This document shows positions 1-8,078 of a stretch of 10,854 nucleotides of DNA, piece after piece (within the stretch, counting starts at the first letter, position 1; each line of letters starts with the position of its first letter). The notes under the pieces were generated by a model. The model had not been told where the DNA came from, searched no databases, and saw only the letters and a list, made by a program, of their open reading frames with translations. A program made the translations under genes and the position numbers. This DNA comes from Euperipatoides rowelli (taxonomy: Eukaryota; Onychophora; Udeonychophora; Euonychophora; Peripatopsidae). Where the stretch lies: assembly GCA_003024985.2 (NCBI GenBank), contig PXIH01S0010728.1. One strand, given 5' to 3'.

Positions 1-12
1 TTAATCTCAGAC

Positions 13-49
13 CCAAAAAAATGTGAAATCTTCAATTTGTAATCTCAGA
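13..49 (-). pseudogene. Possible fragment of the NBD1 first strand of the same transporter, interrupted by a stop
   Basis: After a plausible acceptor (CTATCCTCAG, AG at 51-50) one frame reads LRLQIEDFTFFW. This resembles the first beta strand of ABCC NBD1, where family members read like V-x-[VI]-x-[DN]-[FA]-[TS]-x-x-W. It lies at the expected place, downstream of the VFRKVQ exon. Two things speak against a working exon. The frame needs phase 2 but the preceding exon ends in phase 0. It also meets TGA two codons after the Trp (9-7), with only a weak GTCTGA as donor. A small missed exon, a sequence error in the T7 run at 22-16, a pseudogene or chance could each explain this. Confidence 0.3.
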
Positions 50-270
50 CTGAGGATAGCAATAGTCTTAATTTTATCTTTAAATAACTTTTTATGCATT
101 TTAAATTATTTTTTTTCCAGTGGAAAATCAATAATTAAAAAAAATTAAAAAATCCATTACATTTGACCTTTAAGTATCCTATTAAATAAATTTCATACTT
201 TTTTTTTTAATTCTATGTATTAGTTTCATTCAATATAATGCCCAAGTTCAATATAACATCCAAGTCTTAC

Positions 271-520
271 CTGTACTTTACGGAAGACATTGAGGTTTTC
301 TGGCCCATGTTGGAAAAGCCATCGTAGAAATAGAGAAGCATCACGTCGTAGTATTTCAAACAACAAATAGGACTCAAAAACCCGTCTTGCTGATAAAGCA
401 TTTTCTGTTAACACATATGCCATTATGGATGCAAACAAGGCCAGCTTGCCTTTTACAAAATTAAAAGTAGTTATAGTGCCACGAGAAAATAATATCCTTC
501 GTACAATAAGTAATTCTGAC
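271..520 (-). CDS. ABC transporter subfamily C (ABCC4/MRP-like), exon for the last two helices of TMD1
   Basis: This 250-bp exon completes a Trp codon with its first base and then has 83 whole codons. The acceptor is TTTTTTAAACAG (AG at 522-521) and the donor is GTACAG|GTAAGA (GT at 270-269). Key stretches are SELLIVRRILFSRGTITTFN, KLALFASIMAYVLTENALSA and RRVFESYLLFEILRRD, ending GPENLNVFRKVQ. The order fits ABCC4-type proteins: a short helix ending in TYVL-like residues, the [LIV]-[ST]-A-[SR]-[RK]-VF motif, an LF-x-x-LR helix, and an [RK]-[RK]-[IV]-Q segment just before NBD1. It departs from the family where a proline is usual in the final helix (LFLRWLF rather than an LFFP-type run), placing charged residues in that helix. 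Only the 271-520 part of the surrounding open frame is exon; the ATG at 540 is in the intron. The next exon should lie left of this one. Confidence 0.88.
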
Positions 521-802
521 CTGTTTAAAAAATGGATCAATAAAAAAAAAATTAAAATTTAATAAATTAAAAAAAAGAACAAAACATTTAAATTATTGAT
601 CTTTATGTTTGTACTGTAGGTTCTTAGTAAAATTAAAAATAATTTTAAGAAATCAATTTGACAATTTGCTTAATTCATAATTTAATAGAAATTCATCTTA
701 TTAGTTTTTTTTTTTTTTTTTTTTTTTACACTTCATGATTATTAATTAAATATTACTAAGAAATTAATGCTGTTTTTTATTTAAAAAAAAAGATTAAAGA
801 TT

Positions 803-830
803 AAAAATGCTAACAGATGTTAGCATTTTT
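803..830. repeat. 13-bp perfect palindrome with a 2-nt centre
   Basis: AAAAATGCTAACA at 803-815 is the exact reverse complement of TGTTAGCATTTTT at 818-830, separated by GA. Outside it, an AAGATTAAAGATT stretch (about 791-803) and AATCTTTAAATA (about 869-880) can also pair loosely, giving a hairpin of roughly 95 bp. It lies in an intron. It could be a decayed foldback element; nothing shows a function. Confidence 0.75.
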
Positions 831-1048
831 TAAATTAATCAATAAAACTAATAATTTAATTGATAAAAATAATCTTTAAATAAGCTACTTCATCCAGGAG
901 TGAATAATAATCCAAACATATAATTAAATTCAGTAACTCTCTCAAAAATATGCAGTTATTCCAAAGGTTTCTGAACACCATGATTAGGTGAAGGATAATT
1001 TTATACATGTAAAGAAAAAAAATGTTTCCTTTTAGATAAGAGTTTTAA

Positions 1049-1590
1049 GGTTACATAAAAACTCATTTATACATTTATGGAACAAGTCTTTGATCCGTTT
1101 TAATCCGTCTTGTAAATGGAGATGTACGCATAAATGAGTTCGTACTTTTCTTGAGGGGGTGTGTCCGTAATCAATAAAATCGCTCTATACAATAGCCAAT
1201 CCTATTCCTCTTCTTATTTCCAACAGTTGTTAAGGTTTTTACATATTAAAATTAAATGCAACAAACGCCTAGATTACGTAAAATATTTTATTTTGCTTTA
1301 TTTACTGTTTTACGAAGATTCATTTTCAAATACGATGTTTTTAAATGACAATTGGGAAAAGAACAACAGTGTGCTGCCCTCTACTAACCTAAGATATGAT
1401 TGGTTCAATGGCTAACAAGATGGAGAGCAAACAGATAGGTCTGCATATAAGTTGGGACTTTTTTTAATAATTACAGATGACTATCTGTCTTTTAATAGAG
1501 CATGCCTGACTGCAACAATGTGCATGATTTTACGGAATGCTATCCATTTTTACGCAAAGGACAAGCATTACATATATGTATAAATGAGCC
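1049..1590. mobile_element. Candidate non-autonomous DNA transposon with 18-bp inverted repeats, possible TTAA target
   Basis: CTCATTTATACATTTATG at 1062-1079 and CATATATGTATAAATGAG at 1571-1588 are inverted copies with 17 of 18 matches. TTAAGG stands at 1045-1050 and CCTTAA at 1589-1594, which would suit a TTAA target duplication as used by piggyBac-like elements. The left repeat sits 11 bases further inside than the right one, so the left end is uncertain. A third, inverted copy of the motif (GCATAAATGAGT, 1129-1140 with the start of the T run) makes a subterminal hairpin with the left arm. The interior carries no recognisable transposase. The superfamily is a guess. Confidence 0.45.
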
Positions 1591-1805
1591 TTAAGTCTAC
1601 TAGTGAATCCTGGTGGAAACATCCATAACATTATTGCAATCAACTTTGCAATATTAACTCTGTGGCCCAGAAATGTGCCTTCACTCACTAGATGAATACA
1701 TAAGATAGCCTACTGATATGAAGCAGACAGCACAAAATCATTATCCCTTCTCCTCATTCTAAGATGAATTTTGTTCTCTTACTTTTGCATGCTTTCTTTG
1801 AAAGC

Positions 1806-1833
1806 CCTCTAAGAGAAAATTGCCACTTAGAGG
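1806..1833. repeat. Hairpin, 8-bp perfect stem
   Basis: CCTCTAAG at 1806-1813 pairs exactly with CTTAGAGG at 1826-1833 around a 12-nt loop. It lies in intron sequence with no known role and is a common kind of chance structure. Confidence 0.5.
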
Positions 1834-2260
1834 ATTTATAAGCACAAAATTAACTTTTAAGATGCACTTTGGACTCTGAACTTTCTTTCAATGCCAACTC
1901 TAACAGGGTTTTCCCAAAAGTGTATGATTAAAGGAAAGCAATTCAGTGGTAACCACTATATTTTTTAATAATCCCTTCTATCATTATAATGTTTTTCTAA
2001 TGTATTTTTTTAACTTCATCTTATATTATAATTTCCATTAATAAATATAAAGTTTTTAATAAGATCAATGAAATTCATTTTTTAGTATTTTTGTTTTGTT
2101 ACATTTTATTTTTTTTTTTTGCAAAATTTTCAGAGAAGTATTCTGAAGCATCTTCCGGATTCATGGTGAGCTTCTAAGAACCAGATTAAAAAAAAATATG
2201 GAGAACTAGAACCAAAACCAGGAGTAAAAAATATTTAAGGAGAGAAATAAAAATGGGAAC

Positions 2261-2365
2261 AAAAAAAAAGTGGTTTGATGCCCTGCGTTGAGGGTTTAAT
2301 TCTTGCCTAGTTATGGTTGATTGGTCGTTTTTATCCCTGGCATTTTTTAGCTAAATTATTTTTAG
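2261..2365 (+). repeat. Repeat unit 1 with Helitron-like hairpin/CTAG signature
   Basis: A run of 9 A leads into TTTGATGCCCTGC (2274-2286). The sequence CCCT (2281-2284) pairs with AGGG (2291-2294), and 12 bases later comes CTAG followed by T (2307-2311). The unit continues to a 39-bp block at 2327-2365 that matches unit 2 at 34 of 39 positions. Helitron transposons end with a short GC-rich hairpin a few bases before CTRR, inserted before T. The match is suggestive, but the repeat continues past the CTAG, so this copy may be a rearranged or nested one. Confidence 0.5.
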
Positions 2366-2411
2366 CAAAGACTTGGAGAGAAAAACATTGAAGAGAAAGG
2401 AAAACTGAAAT

Positions 2412-2524
2412 TAAAAAAAAAGATTTGATGCCCTGCAAGCATATCTAAGTCTAAGTCTTGCCTAGATATATATGCTTGTTTGGTTGTTTTTGTTCCTGGC
2501 CTTTTTTAGATAAAATATTTTTAG
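2412..2524 (+). repeat. Repeat unit 2, diverged copy of unit 1 with a different hairpin
   Basis: TTTGATGCCCTGC recurs at 2424-2436, CTTGCCTAG recurs at 2457-2465, and the 39-bp right block recurs at 2486-2524. The middle is unlike unit 1. CAAGCATATCTA (2436-2447) pairs with TAGATATATATGCTTG (2463-2478), the right arm carrying 4 extra bases. CTAG is followed by A here, so the Helitron end rule is broken in this copy. The two units start 150 bp apart, so this is a diverged tandem duplication. Confidence 0.55.
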
Positions 2525-2790
2525 TTAAAAAGGTTGAATAAGTTTCATAAAAATGTAAAAATAATTAAAATAATTTAAAAATGTATAGTAATTTCTCTCT
2601 TAGTAATGAAAAATGTGGAAGAATTTTAAAATGTATGAAAAATTCTCTCCCAAATGTTTTTCAGACCCCAGTAGATGATTGCATGCACATAACAGAATCT
2701 ATAACCCTAATTGGAATATGATTGTGTGCCGAAGTCAGTAACAGCGCCATCTACACTCCGCATAGGAACTAATTTAGAAACTTTTAAAAA

Positions 2791-2828
2791 AAATGTTTGA
2801 TGCCCGTGTAACGGGCGTAAACGCTAGT
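2791..2828 (+). mobile_element. Candidate Helitron 3' terminus
   Basis: TTTGATGCCC (2796-2805), shared with the two repeat units upstream, leads into a perfect hairpin: GCCCGT (2802-2807), loop GTA, ACGGGC (2811-2816). Seven bases later comes CTAG (2824-2827) followed by T. Hairpin, short spacer, CTRR and a T target is the textbook Helitron 3' end. I could not place a 5' TC end; the element probably includes the higher-complexity sequence at about 2660-2790. No Rep/helicase coding is present, so it would be non-autonomous. Confidence 0.55.
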
Positions 2829-2912
2829 ATTAATGTAAAATAACAAATCAAAACATATAACTTTAATTTATTTAAAAACATAAAATTTATAAACATAATT
2901 TTAATTTCTTAC

Positions 2913-3038
2913 CATCTTAGTGACTCGATAACAAGATTAAATGGAATTTCCCAGCACTGCATTTTAATCAATCGAATCCCTGATATAAGTTCGTTCATCA
3001 CCAGACCACGCCGGCTTGTTTTATCTTTGCGTTGAGTT
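2913..3038 (-). CDS. ABC transporter subfamily C (ABCC4/MRP-like), exon for the cytoplasmic coupling loop of TMD1
   Basis: This 126-bp exon begins one base into a codon and ends with two bases of the next. The acceptor is TTTATTTTAG (AG at 3040-3039) and the donor is GATG|GTAAGA (GT at 2912-2911). The product reads TQRKDKTSRRGLVMNELIS then GIRLIKMQCWEIPFNLVIES and LRW across the junction. It carries the cytoplasmic-loop signature of the ABCC family, usually D-x-R-x-x-x-MNE-[VIL]-[LI]-x-GI-[RK]-x-[IL]K-[LM]-Y-[AT]-WE. Here the last part is KM-Q-C-WE, so the usual tyrosine and alanine are replaced, and the usual D-x-R before the loop is S-x-R-R. In related transporters this loop contacts the nucleotide-binding domain. 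It joins seamlessly to the exon at 520 (TG + G gives Trp). Confidence 0.9.
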
Positions 3039-3155
3039 CTAAAATAAATATGTGATTTAGTACAATGAGGTTGGTTGGAAATTTTTTTGTGCGTGCTAGT
3101 GGGAATGCAATAAATTTGAAAATCATCAAAAAAACAGGAGCATTTAAGCCATTAA

Positions 3156-3421
3156 ATGTGCCACAGTTCGAACCTTACAATCCAATCACAATTGAGCAGG
3201 ACATAGCAACATTTTAGTCAATTATTCCACCTCTTGATTATCATTGGGTGGGCATAGTATCATTGGGTTGGGGCATAGTTATTTAATACAGAGGAGTTAG
3301 GGTTCATGGTTGTATGAAGGTTAGGACCGTAAATAAAAATAAATAAAGCTTTAAAACCATTTGACGCTAGTCAGCTTATCTACAATCTAATTGGTCTGTG
3401 AAGGCTCGAACTGTCGCACTA
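3156..3421. mobile_element. MITE with about 30-40-bp inverted repeats and TTAA flanks (piggyBac-like target)
   Basis: TTAA stands on both sides (3152-3155 and 3422-3425). Inside, the left end reads ATGTGCCACAGTTCGAACC and the reverse complement of the right end reads TAGTGCGACAGTTCGAGCC; similarity extends through CCTT-CA-CCAAT, about 75-80% by eye over some 40 bp. The 266-bp element has no coding capacity. Its core (3211-3350) recurs around 10389-10560 and contains a small internal tandem (CATTGGGTGGGCATAGTAT and CATTGGGTTGGGGCATAGTT). Assignment to piggyBac rests only on the TTAA flanks. Confidence 0.65.
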
Positions 3422-3642
3422 TTAACCGCTCAATGAAACATCATTTTTTCCCCATGACAAAATCTCTGAAACACTATTATGGCAAGTAGCAACTTATTGT
3501 AAGAAAAGCAAGTTAAAAAGAAAATTAACTTCTTGGAAAGAATTTAAAATAGTTAATTCTATTTCTTTTCTATTAAAAAAAAAGTATTTGCACACCTGTT
3601 CAAACTCCTTTTTAAATTAAAAAAAATAATGATCATCTAAAC

Positions 3643-3981
3643 TAGCATTTCTCAAACTGTTTACACTGAATAGGGCCTACTACCGTTCATGCAATATGAC
3701 AAATATTCCATGAAAAAATCATAATTAGTAATTAAAAAAATAAATTAGCATATTTGTAGCATACACCACTTTTGTATTTTGTATCGTTAAAATTTTAACT
3801 TTTTTTGGTTATTAATATACTGGCATAGACTAATAATTCAAATAAACGACGAAACATTTTTGAGCATTAATAATATGTTTTTTATTTTAAAACCAAATAG
3901 ATACAAAAAAAAAATATATGTGTTTTGTAAATATATTATGAACTGAAAAGTGTTCAGTGGCAAAAGGTTCGAGAAGTGCTG
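3643..3981. mobile_element. hAT-type MITE with perfect 8-bp target duplication
   Basis: ATCTAAAC occurs directly before (3635-3642) and directly after (3982-3989) the element, a perfect 8-bp duplication as made by hAT transposases. The left end reads TAGCATTTCTCAAACTGTTT and the right end, reverse complemented, CAGCACTTCTCGAACCTTTT; both continue into CACTGAA. The CAG-xx-TTCTC-AAC style terminus is typical of hAT elements. The 339-bp interior is AT-rich and non-coding, so this is a non-autonomous copy inside the intron. The first base of the left end (T for C) and several TIR positions have decayed. Confidence 0.85.
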
Positions 3982-6244
3982 ATCTAAACATTCGGGGGGG
4001 GGGGGGACACGTTCAAAGAACCCTTTACCTTTAATTGCGTTTATTCAAAACACTATACTGTTATTAGTGAATCGATAGTTTATTATTTTTGCTTTGTTAC
4101 ATTGGTTCATTCATGCAAGGGATAAGCTGTGTTATATTTGTGCATTGGTTACTTTGGGTAATGCAGACTTTACTACTTTATAGTAAATGTCGTAATCAGC
4201 GTGATCTGATCAATCACGTATTATAAGCAATATGAAAACAATAGACTCCCCTTGCAATGCAAATTAATGGTAATTTATTCATGTTTTAATTTAATGAGTA
4301 TGTGTTTCCTACTATTTAAGAAGATAACATGTATGCCTCAGGGTCTGACTTGTTGGGGTCAATCCCGCTAGTCCTTTATGGCTATACTATGTTTATTTTT
4401 ATGTGGCTGGACTGACAGAGGTCAGTACCAACGAGTTTGTACCACCCTGCTGGTATACAGTTTTGTTTATTCATGGGTTTTTATGTTATGTTTTTGTCCA
4501 ACAGTGAGTTGTTGATTCTCTATCATTTTCAAACTTATGTTCCAGTGAATAAAATAAATGAACATCAACTATTCTTACTCATGGGTGTATTCCCTCAAGG
4601 CCAAGGGACTTCACACTCATGAATCGAAAAAGATTTCCAATAAACGAATGTAATTAATGATAATAGATTTTTCCACCAATAATATTAAAAAAAAATTGTC
4701 AATGTATCTTTTCAGGACTAATTTTTTATTAATAAATTTATAAATAAGTTTTAATTTTCAAATTAGATGTCGACTATCTACAATCAACTGTTATGTACAC
4801 AGTAGGCCTAACTTGAATCAACGAACATAAATAAAATCTGTTTGTTAATGAAAGGTGGTAGAACATCTTTATGTGTCAAAAATTAGTAAAATATTTAAAA
4901 CATATAAAAATTGATATATATCTATCCTAAGAATACACACCGAAATTAAAAAAGTTTTTTTCATCTTTTAATATCGCAAGTACATATTCAGAATTACAAT
5001 TCCCTATGTTTTATTTCCATTAGTTATTTTATTTCAAAATAAATTAAATTTATATCAATCCTATTAGGCATATAAGTTTTAACTAAATTAAATAATAAGA
5101 AATGAATATTTGACATTCAAGATTAAAGTATAAATAAAACTGTGATTATGTTTGTAGGAGTTTTGATTTGATAATAATCCTTACATAAATGAATAAAATA
5201 AATAAAAATGAAAAACAAACATTATGATTTTTTCCCCCTAATTATGAATCTTTAAACTCATTATCTCTGTACCATAAATAATTAAATATTACGATGGTTT
5301 TGGCAGATAGATTAATTTATGCAGTTGTTTTTTTTTTACACAAGTCTGGATGACTGTATTGAAAAAGGGTAAGACAAGGTGTGAGATCAATTATCAGCCA
5401 GATAGCTCCCAAATTTAATTCATGTTAAATTAAAAAAAAGGACATCATTTATCCCACCTATAAATTTAAAAAAAAAATTAATGAAAAAAAAAAAAGCAAT
5501 TTGATTTTATCTTCATTTAACTTAAAGCAAGAATAATAATGTTGTTCAGTTAACTTGATTATATAATTCTTTTTTGATGTTAATTCATGAATCTTACAAA
5601 ATATTTGCAAATTTATATAAAAGATTAGAAGACCACTATTTTAGATTTGTGAGCAGATAATAAATTTTACCATTAAAGATTCATAACATCACTAATGCTT
5701 GTAATCCAGCCATAACTAATCGATCTAAACAAGACAAAAATTCATTAAAAAGAAAAGGAAAAAAAAAATGCTGTTTATTAAACATCAAAACAAGGTGTAA
5801 CAAAAAATAAAAAAAAGTAAATTAATTAAGCAAAATGTTATATAAATAAAACTAATGATATTGACAAATTTTATTATAAAAAAAGAAAAAATACTACTAC
5901 TACTCAAGTCTTAACCCTTAAAGTTGATAACTTTTTCTATCCTGTTTCTTTTCACTATATTCAATATTTTAAAATAAATAAGTTTGTATAATTATACTAT
6001 AATTTGAACTTAAAATATTTAAATATAAATAGGACTGTTCAGTAAAAATAAAACTACAATATTGAGAAGTAAATTTTTTCTTCTTTGAAGAAAAAAAATA
6101 AATAAATAAATAAGTTGCCTAAATATTTTAATAGAATAATAATTGTTAGATTTCGCCCAGGTTCTTTATTCTACCCTTTACCCCAAAAAATGTTCTACTT
6201 TTAAACAACAATAACTATACTTTATGTTCCGCTAACTTAAAATT

Positions 6245-6535
6245 CCGTCAAAAATGACAGGAACTATTAAAAATACCCTTGCTCGAATATATTATCATAA
6301 ATAAGCGTTAATTCTGATCTTAAGTTATAACCAATCAAAAATGATGGAAATTATTAAAAAACCTTGTGTTCGGATAGAATGTTATTAATAACTGTTAATT
6401 GTGATCTTAATGACCAGACAAAAATGTCTGGAAGTCTTAAAAGTTTAATTACATTATATTTTATCTGCCAACTGACCAGCAGGTTGCCAGTGGCTGGAGA
6501 ATAAATTTTTAAAATTGCCCTGCCATTTTGGCAGG
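6245..6535. repeat. Array of five hairpins, three in similar units of about 85 bp
   Basis: Hairpin 1 (6245-6261) pairs GTCA/TGAC, hairpin 2 (6331-6347) ATCA/TGAT, and hairpin 3 (6414-6431) CCAGACA/TGTCTGG. All three are centred on CAAAAATG, bounded by CC and GG, and followed by A-rich sequence with TTAAAA. Hairpins 1 to 3 lie in a diverged tandem repeat; TTAAT-TGATCTTAA is shared before units 2 and 3. Hairpin 4 (6476-6497, CCAGC/GCTGG) has the same TGACCAG left and CTGGA right context. Hairpin 5 (6519-6535) is CCTGCCA/TGGCAGG around TTT. Stem sequences differ while pairing is kept. It is intronic, with no coding capacity, and I do not recognise the family. Confidence 0.7.
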
Positions 6536-7225
6536 TTTTTAAACATATTTATAAATAAATTATGTTAACTTACGAATTAATTTTTCTTTTTTTTTTTAAA
6601 CATCTGTTTAATTTAAGCCAAAAATAACAAAGGAAAATTTTCAGTTTCAACAGAAAGCAAAATCTGGGCATAGACACAACTCTTAAAACCTTTAAGAGAT
6701 AGGAACTTGACAAGATCTAAAAGTGCCTTAATCTTAAAAAGACCCGGATGGGACCGACACTTTGGGAGTGGGGGGGGGGGATATTGCTATTATTACTACT
6801 GTATGTTCTAACATCCAACAAAGGAACTATAACAACTTAACTGCAATAAACTAAACAATGACCATACTATTGTTTGACCATTCAACCTTACTTTAGTAGT
6901 GTTATAATAGTATATTACGTTATAGCTAATTAAAAAATTAAAATGACTTTGTATAATCTTTATACTAAAGTCTTTGTAACATCGTGTATTTAAATATAGC
7001 AGCAAATAGTGTAGTCTATGAACATTACCCTCCCCCACCCCATTCCTTTTTCTTGTTTCTTTTAGTTAATTAGAATAAGTAATTGTTTTTTCTTTAATGG
7101 ACTATTTTTTTTAATTAATTCACTCACTTTGTTTATCAAATTTATTAACTTTACTGGTTATAAAAAAATTTCTGCTTATAATGTCAATCTCATTAATAAA
7201 GTCATAAAAGGGGGAATGTATTTAC

Positions 7226-7389
7226 CTTAATTTGGATGACACCCGCCATAAATTGGCTTGAATAGGTAGGAGTAAAGCCAACACGCCGAGGCCTGCAAGG
7301 CATGATGGTCCTAATTGTATCCATAATAAGGCAACTATAGCTGCTATTTCAAAAGGAGTAACTATTAAGGTATAAATTCCTTTTATACT
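7226..7389 (-). CDS. ABC transporter subfamily C (ABCC4/MRP-like), exon for two helices of TMD1
   Basis: This 164-bp exon has 54 codons plus 2 bases. The acceptor is a long T run followed by CAG (AG at 7391-7390) and the donor is AAG|GTAAAT (GT at 7225-7224). The product starts SIKGIYTLIVTPFEIAAIV and continues with ALLWIQLGPSCLAGLGVLAL, then LLPIQANLWRVSSKLR. The order LLW-x-x-[IL]-G-x-S-x-LAG-[LM]-x-V-[LI]-x-[IL]-LLP-[LIV] is the classic ABCC pattern for two membrane helices of the first transmembrane domain, closest to ABCC4 by memory. The protein would be a plasma-membrane exporter driven by ATP; its substrate cannot be read from this part. The exon ends in phase 2 (AG), and joining to the exon at 3038 restores an arginine codon. 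Splice sites, phase and motif agree, so the call is firm at family level. Confidence 0.87.
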
Positions 7390-7765
7390 CTGAAAAAAAA
7401 AAGATTAGATTAGATTATTAAAACCAAGCTAATACATATATTATTCAAATTAAACCATGAATTAATTAAAAAATAAAAATTAGATAAAAGTGTACCAAAA
7501 CTGTTTATTGATATTGAGGGATTTAACTGGGAGGTGAGCAGGCAAAGCTGATATACTGTAGTTAATTATTTTTTTTACAATGGGGAATTATGCTTCTGTA
7601 TGTAATCTTATGAAATTATAAACAATAAAAAAAATCATAATTTATCATTACAAACACTTTCTAAATTATTGTTTACAATAGACCTGTTTTGAGAGACCAC
7701 TGCTATTAGTGATCATATCTTTTAACAACCACAATTTATCTACATGGACCAATTTTTCTCAGAGA

Positions 7766-8078
7766 CAGGGGGTGTATATTCTTACCAAAGAGTGAGCAAA
7801 AAGCTCGGGAATAATTGTGCCTTCGGGAAAAATTGAGGCATCCGATTAAAAAAATAATGAATACTTGATCAAACATAAGCATTATTTGAATAAGTAGACA
7901 TATATTAACTATAATTTCTGAACTTAATATAATTTACTAATTTCCTAAATTATTTTGAATTATTATTCCTTCATTAATGTTTAAAAAAAAGAGAGTGCTG
8001 ACACTCTCGGTGCTTGGGAAGAATCTCCTAGAAGCTCGGGATGATTTTGAATTTTAACGTGAAGAATATATACCCCTG
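7766..8078. mobile_element. hAT-type MITE with 8-bp target duplication (7 of 8)
   Basis: The 313-bp element starts CAGGGGGTGTATATTCTTAC and its other end, reverse complemented, starts CAGGGGTATATATTCTTCAC. CTCAGAGA precedes it (7758-7765) and ATCAGAGA follows it (8079-8086), so the 8-bp duplication has one mismatch. CAGGGG termini with 8-bp duplications are typical of hAT elements. Inside are a perfect hairpin GAGAGTG/CACTCTC (7991-8008), a TGCCT/AGGCA stem near 7820, and AGCTCGGGA repeated in direct orientation (about 7801 and 8032). No transposase is encoded. Confidence 0.8.

Larger units (their letters stand above)
521..2912 (-). other. Intron of the ABCC gene (about 2.4 kb), repeat-rich
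   Basis: This intron is bounded by GTAAGA at the exon ending at 2913 and AAACAG at the exon starting at 520. It is phase 2. From right to left it contains the Helitron-like end at 2791-2828, a pair of related repeats at 2261-2524, a hairpin at 1806-1833 (CCTCTAAG/CTTAGAGG), the inverted-repeat element at about 1049-1590, a palindrome at 803-830 and a run of 23 T at 705-727. I see no other exon in it. An 84-codon open frame at 1161-1415 does not look coding. Confidence 0.85.
3039..7225 (-). other. Intron of the ABCC gene (about 4.2 kb), repeat-rich
   Basis: This is a phase 2 intron between the exons ending at 7226 and starting at 3038. It holds the TTAA-flanked element (3156-3421), the hAT-type MITE (3643-3981), a run of 13 G at 3994-4006 and the hairpin array (6245-6535). 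Between 4030 and 4640 the base composition is less AT-rich and there are small perfect hairpins, such as TTTACTA/TAGTAAA near 4170, CGTGAT/ATCACG near 4200 and ACTGAC/GTCAGT at 4411-4426. This may be an old unrecognised insertion. From about 4640 to 6140 I see only AT-rich sequence with A and T runs and short microsatellites (a CTA run near 5895, an AAAT run near 6100). Confidence 0.85.

Noticed and set aside
226-540. Reading the whole 104-codon minus-strand open frame as a small gene starting at 540
   Set aside because: Splice sites at 522-521 and 270-269 and ABCC homology only between them show it is an internal exon; the outer codons are intron.
803-831. Stem followed by a T run resembling a bacterial intrinsic terminator
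   Set aside because: The locus is eukaryotic and intronic, the stem is AT-rich with a 2-nt centre, and no bacterial gene is nearby.
1161-1415. 84-codon plus-strand open frame
   Set aside because: It begins at a GTG rather than an ATG, matches no family I know, lies within a candidate mobile element inside an intron and has composition like its surroundings.
4328-4376. tRNA- or SINE-like stretch with a GGGTCAATCCC box
   Set aside because: Resembles a polymerase III B box only loosely; no A box at the right distance and no cloverleaf can be drawn.
4437-4622. 61-codon plus-strand open frame
   Set aside because: No recognisable domain, no ATG start (it begins with a TTG or GTG type codon), and no splice or promoter context. 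It is probably chance in a slightly less AT-rich stretch.
6245-6535. CRISPR-like array
   Set aside because: The repeated units are diverged, unevenly spaced and not separated by unique spacers of constant length, and the host is eukaryotic.
6808-7038. 76-codon minus-strand open frame
   Set aside because: Low-complexity Tyr/Leu/Asn-rich translation of AT-rich DNA between G/C tracts, with no family features.
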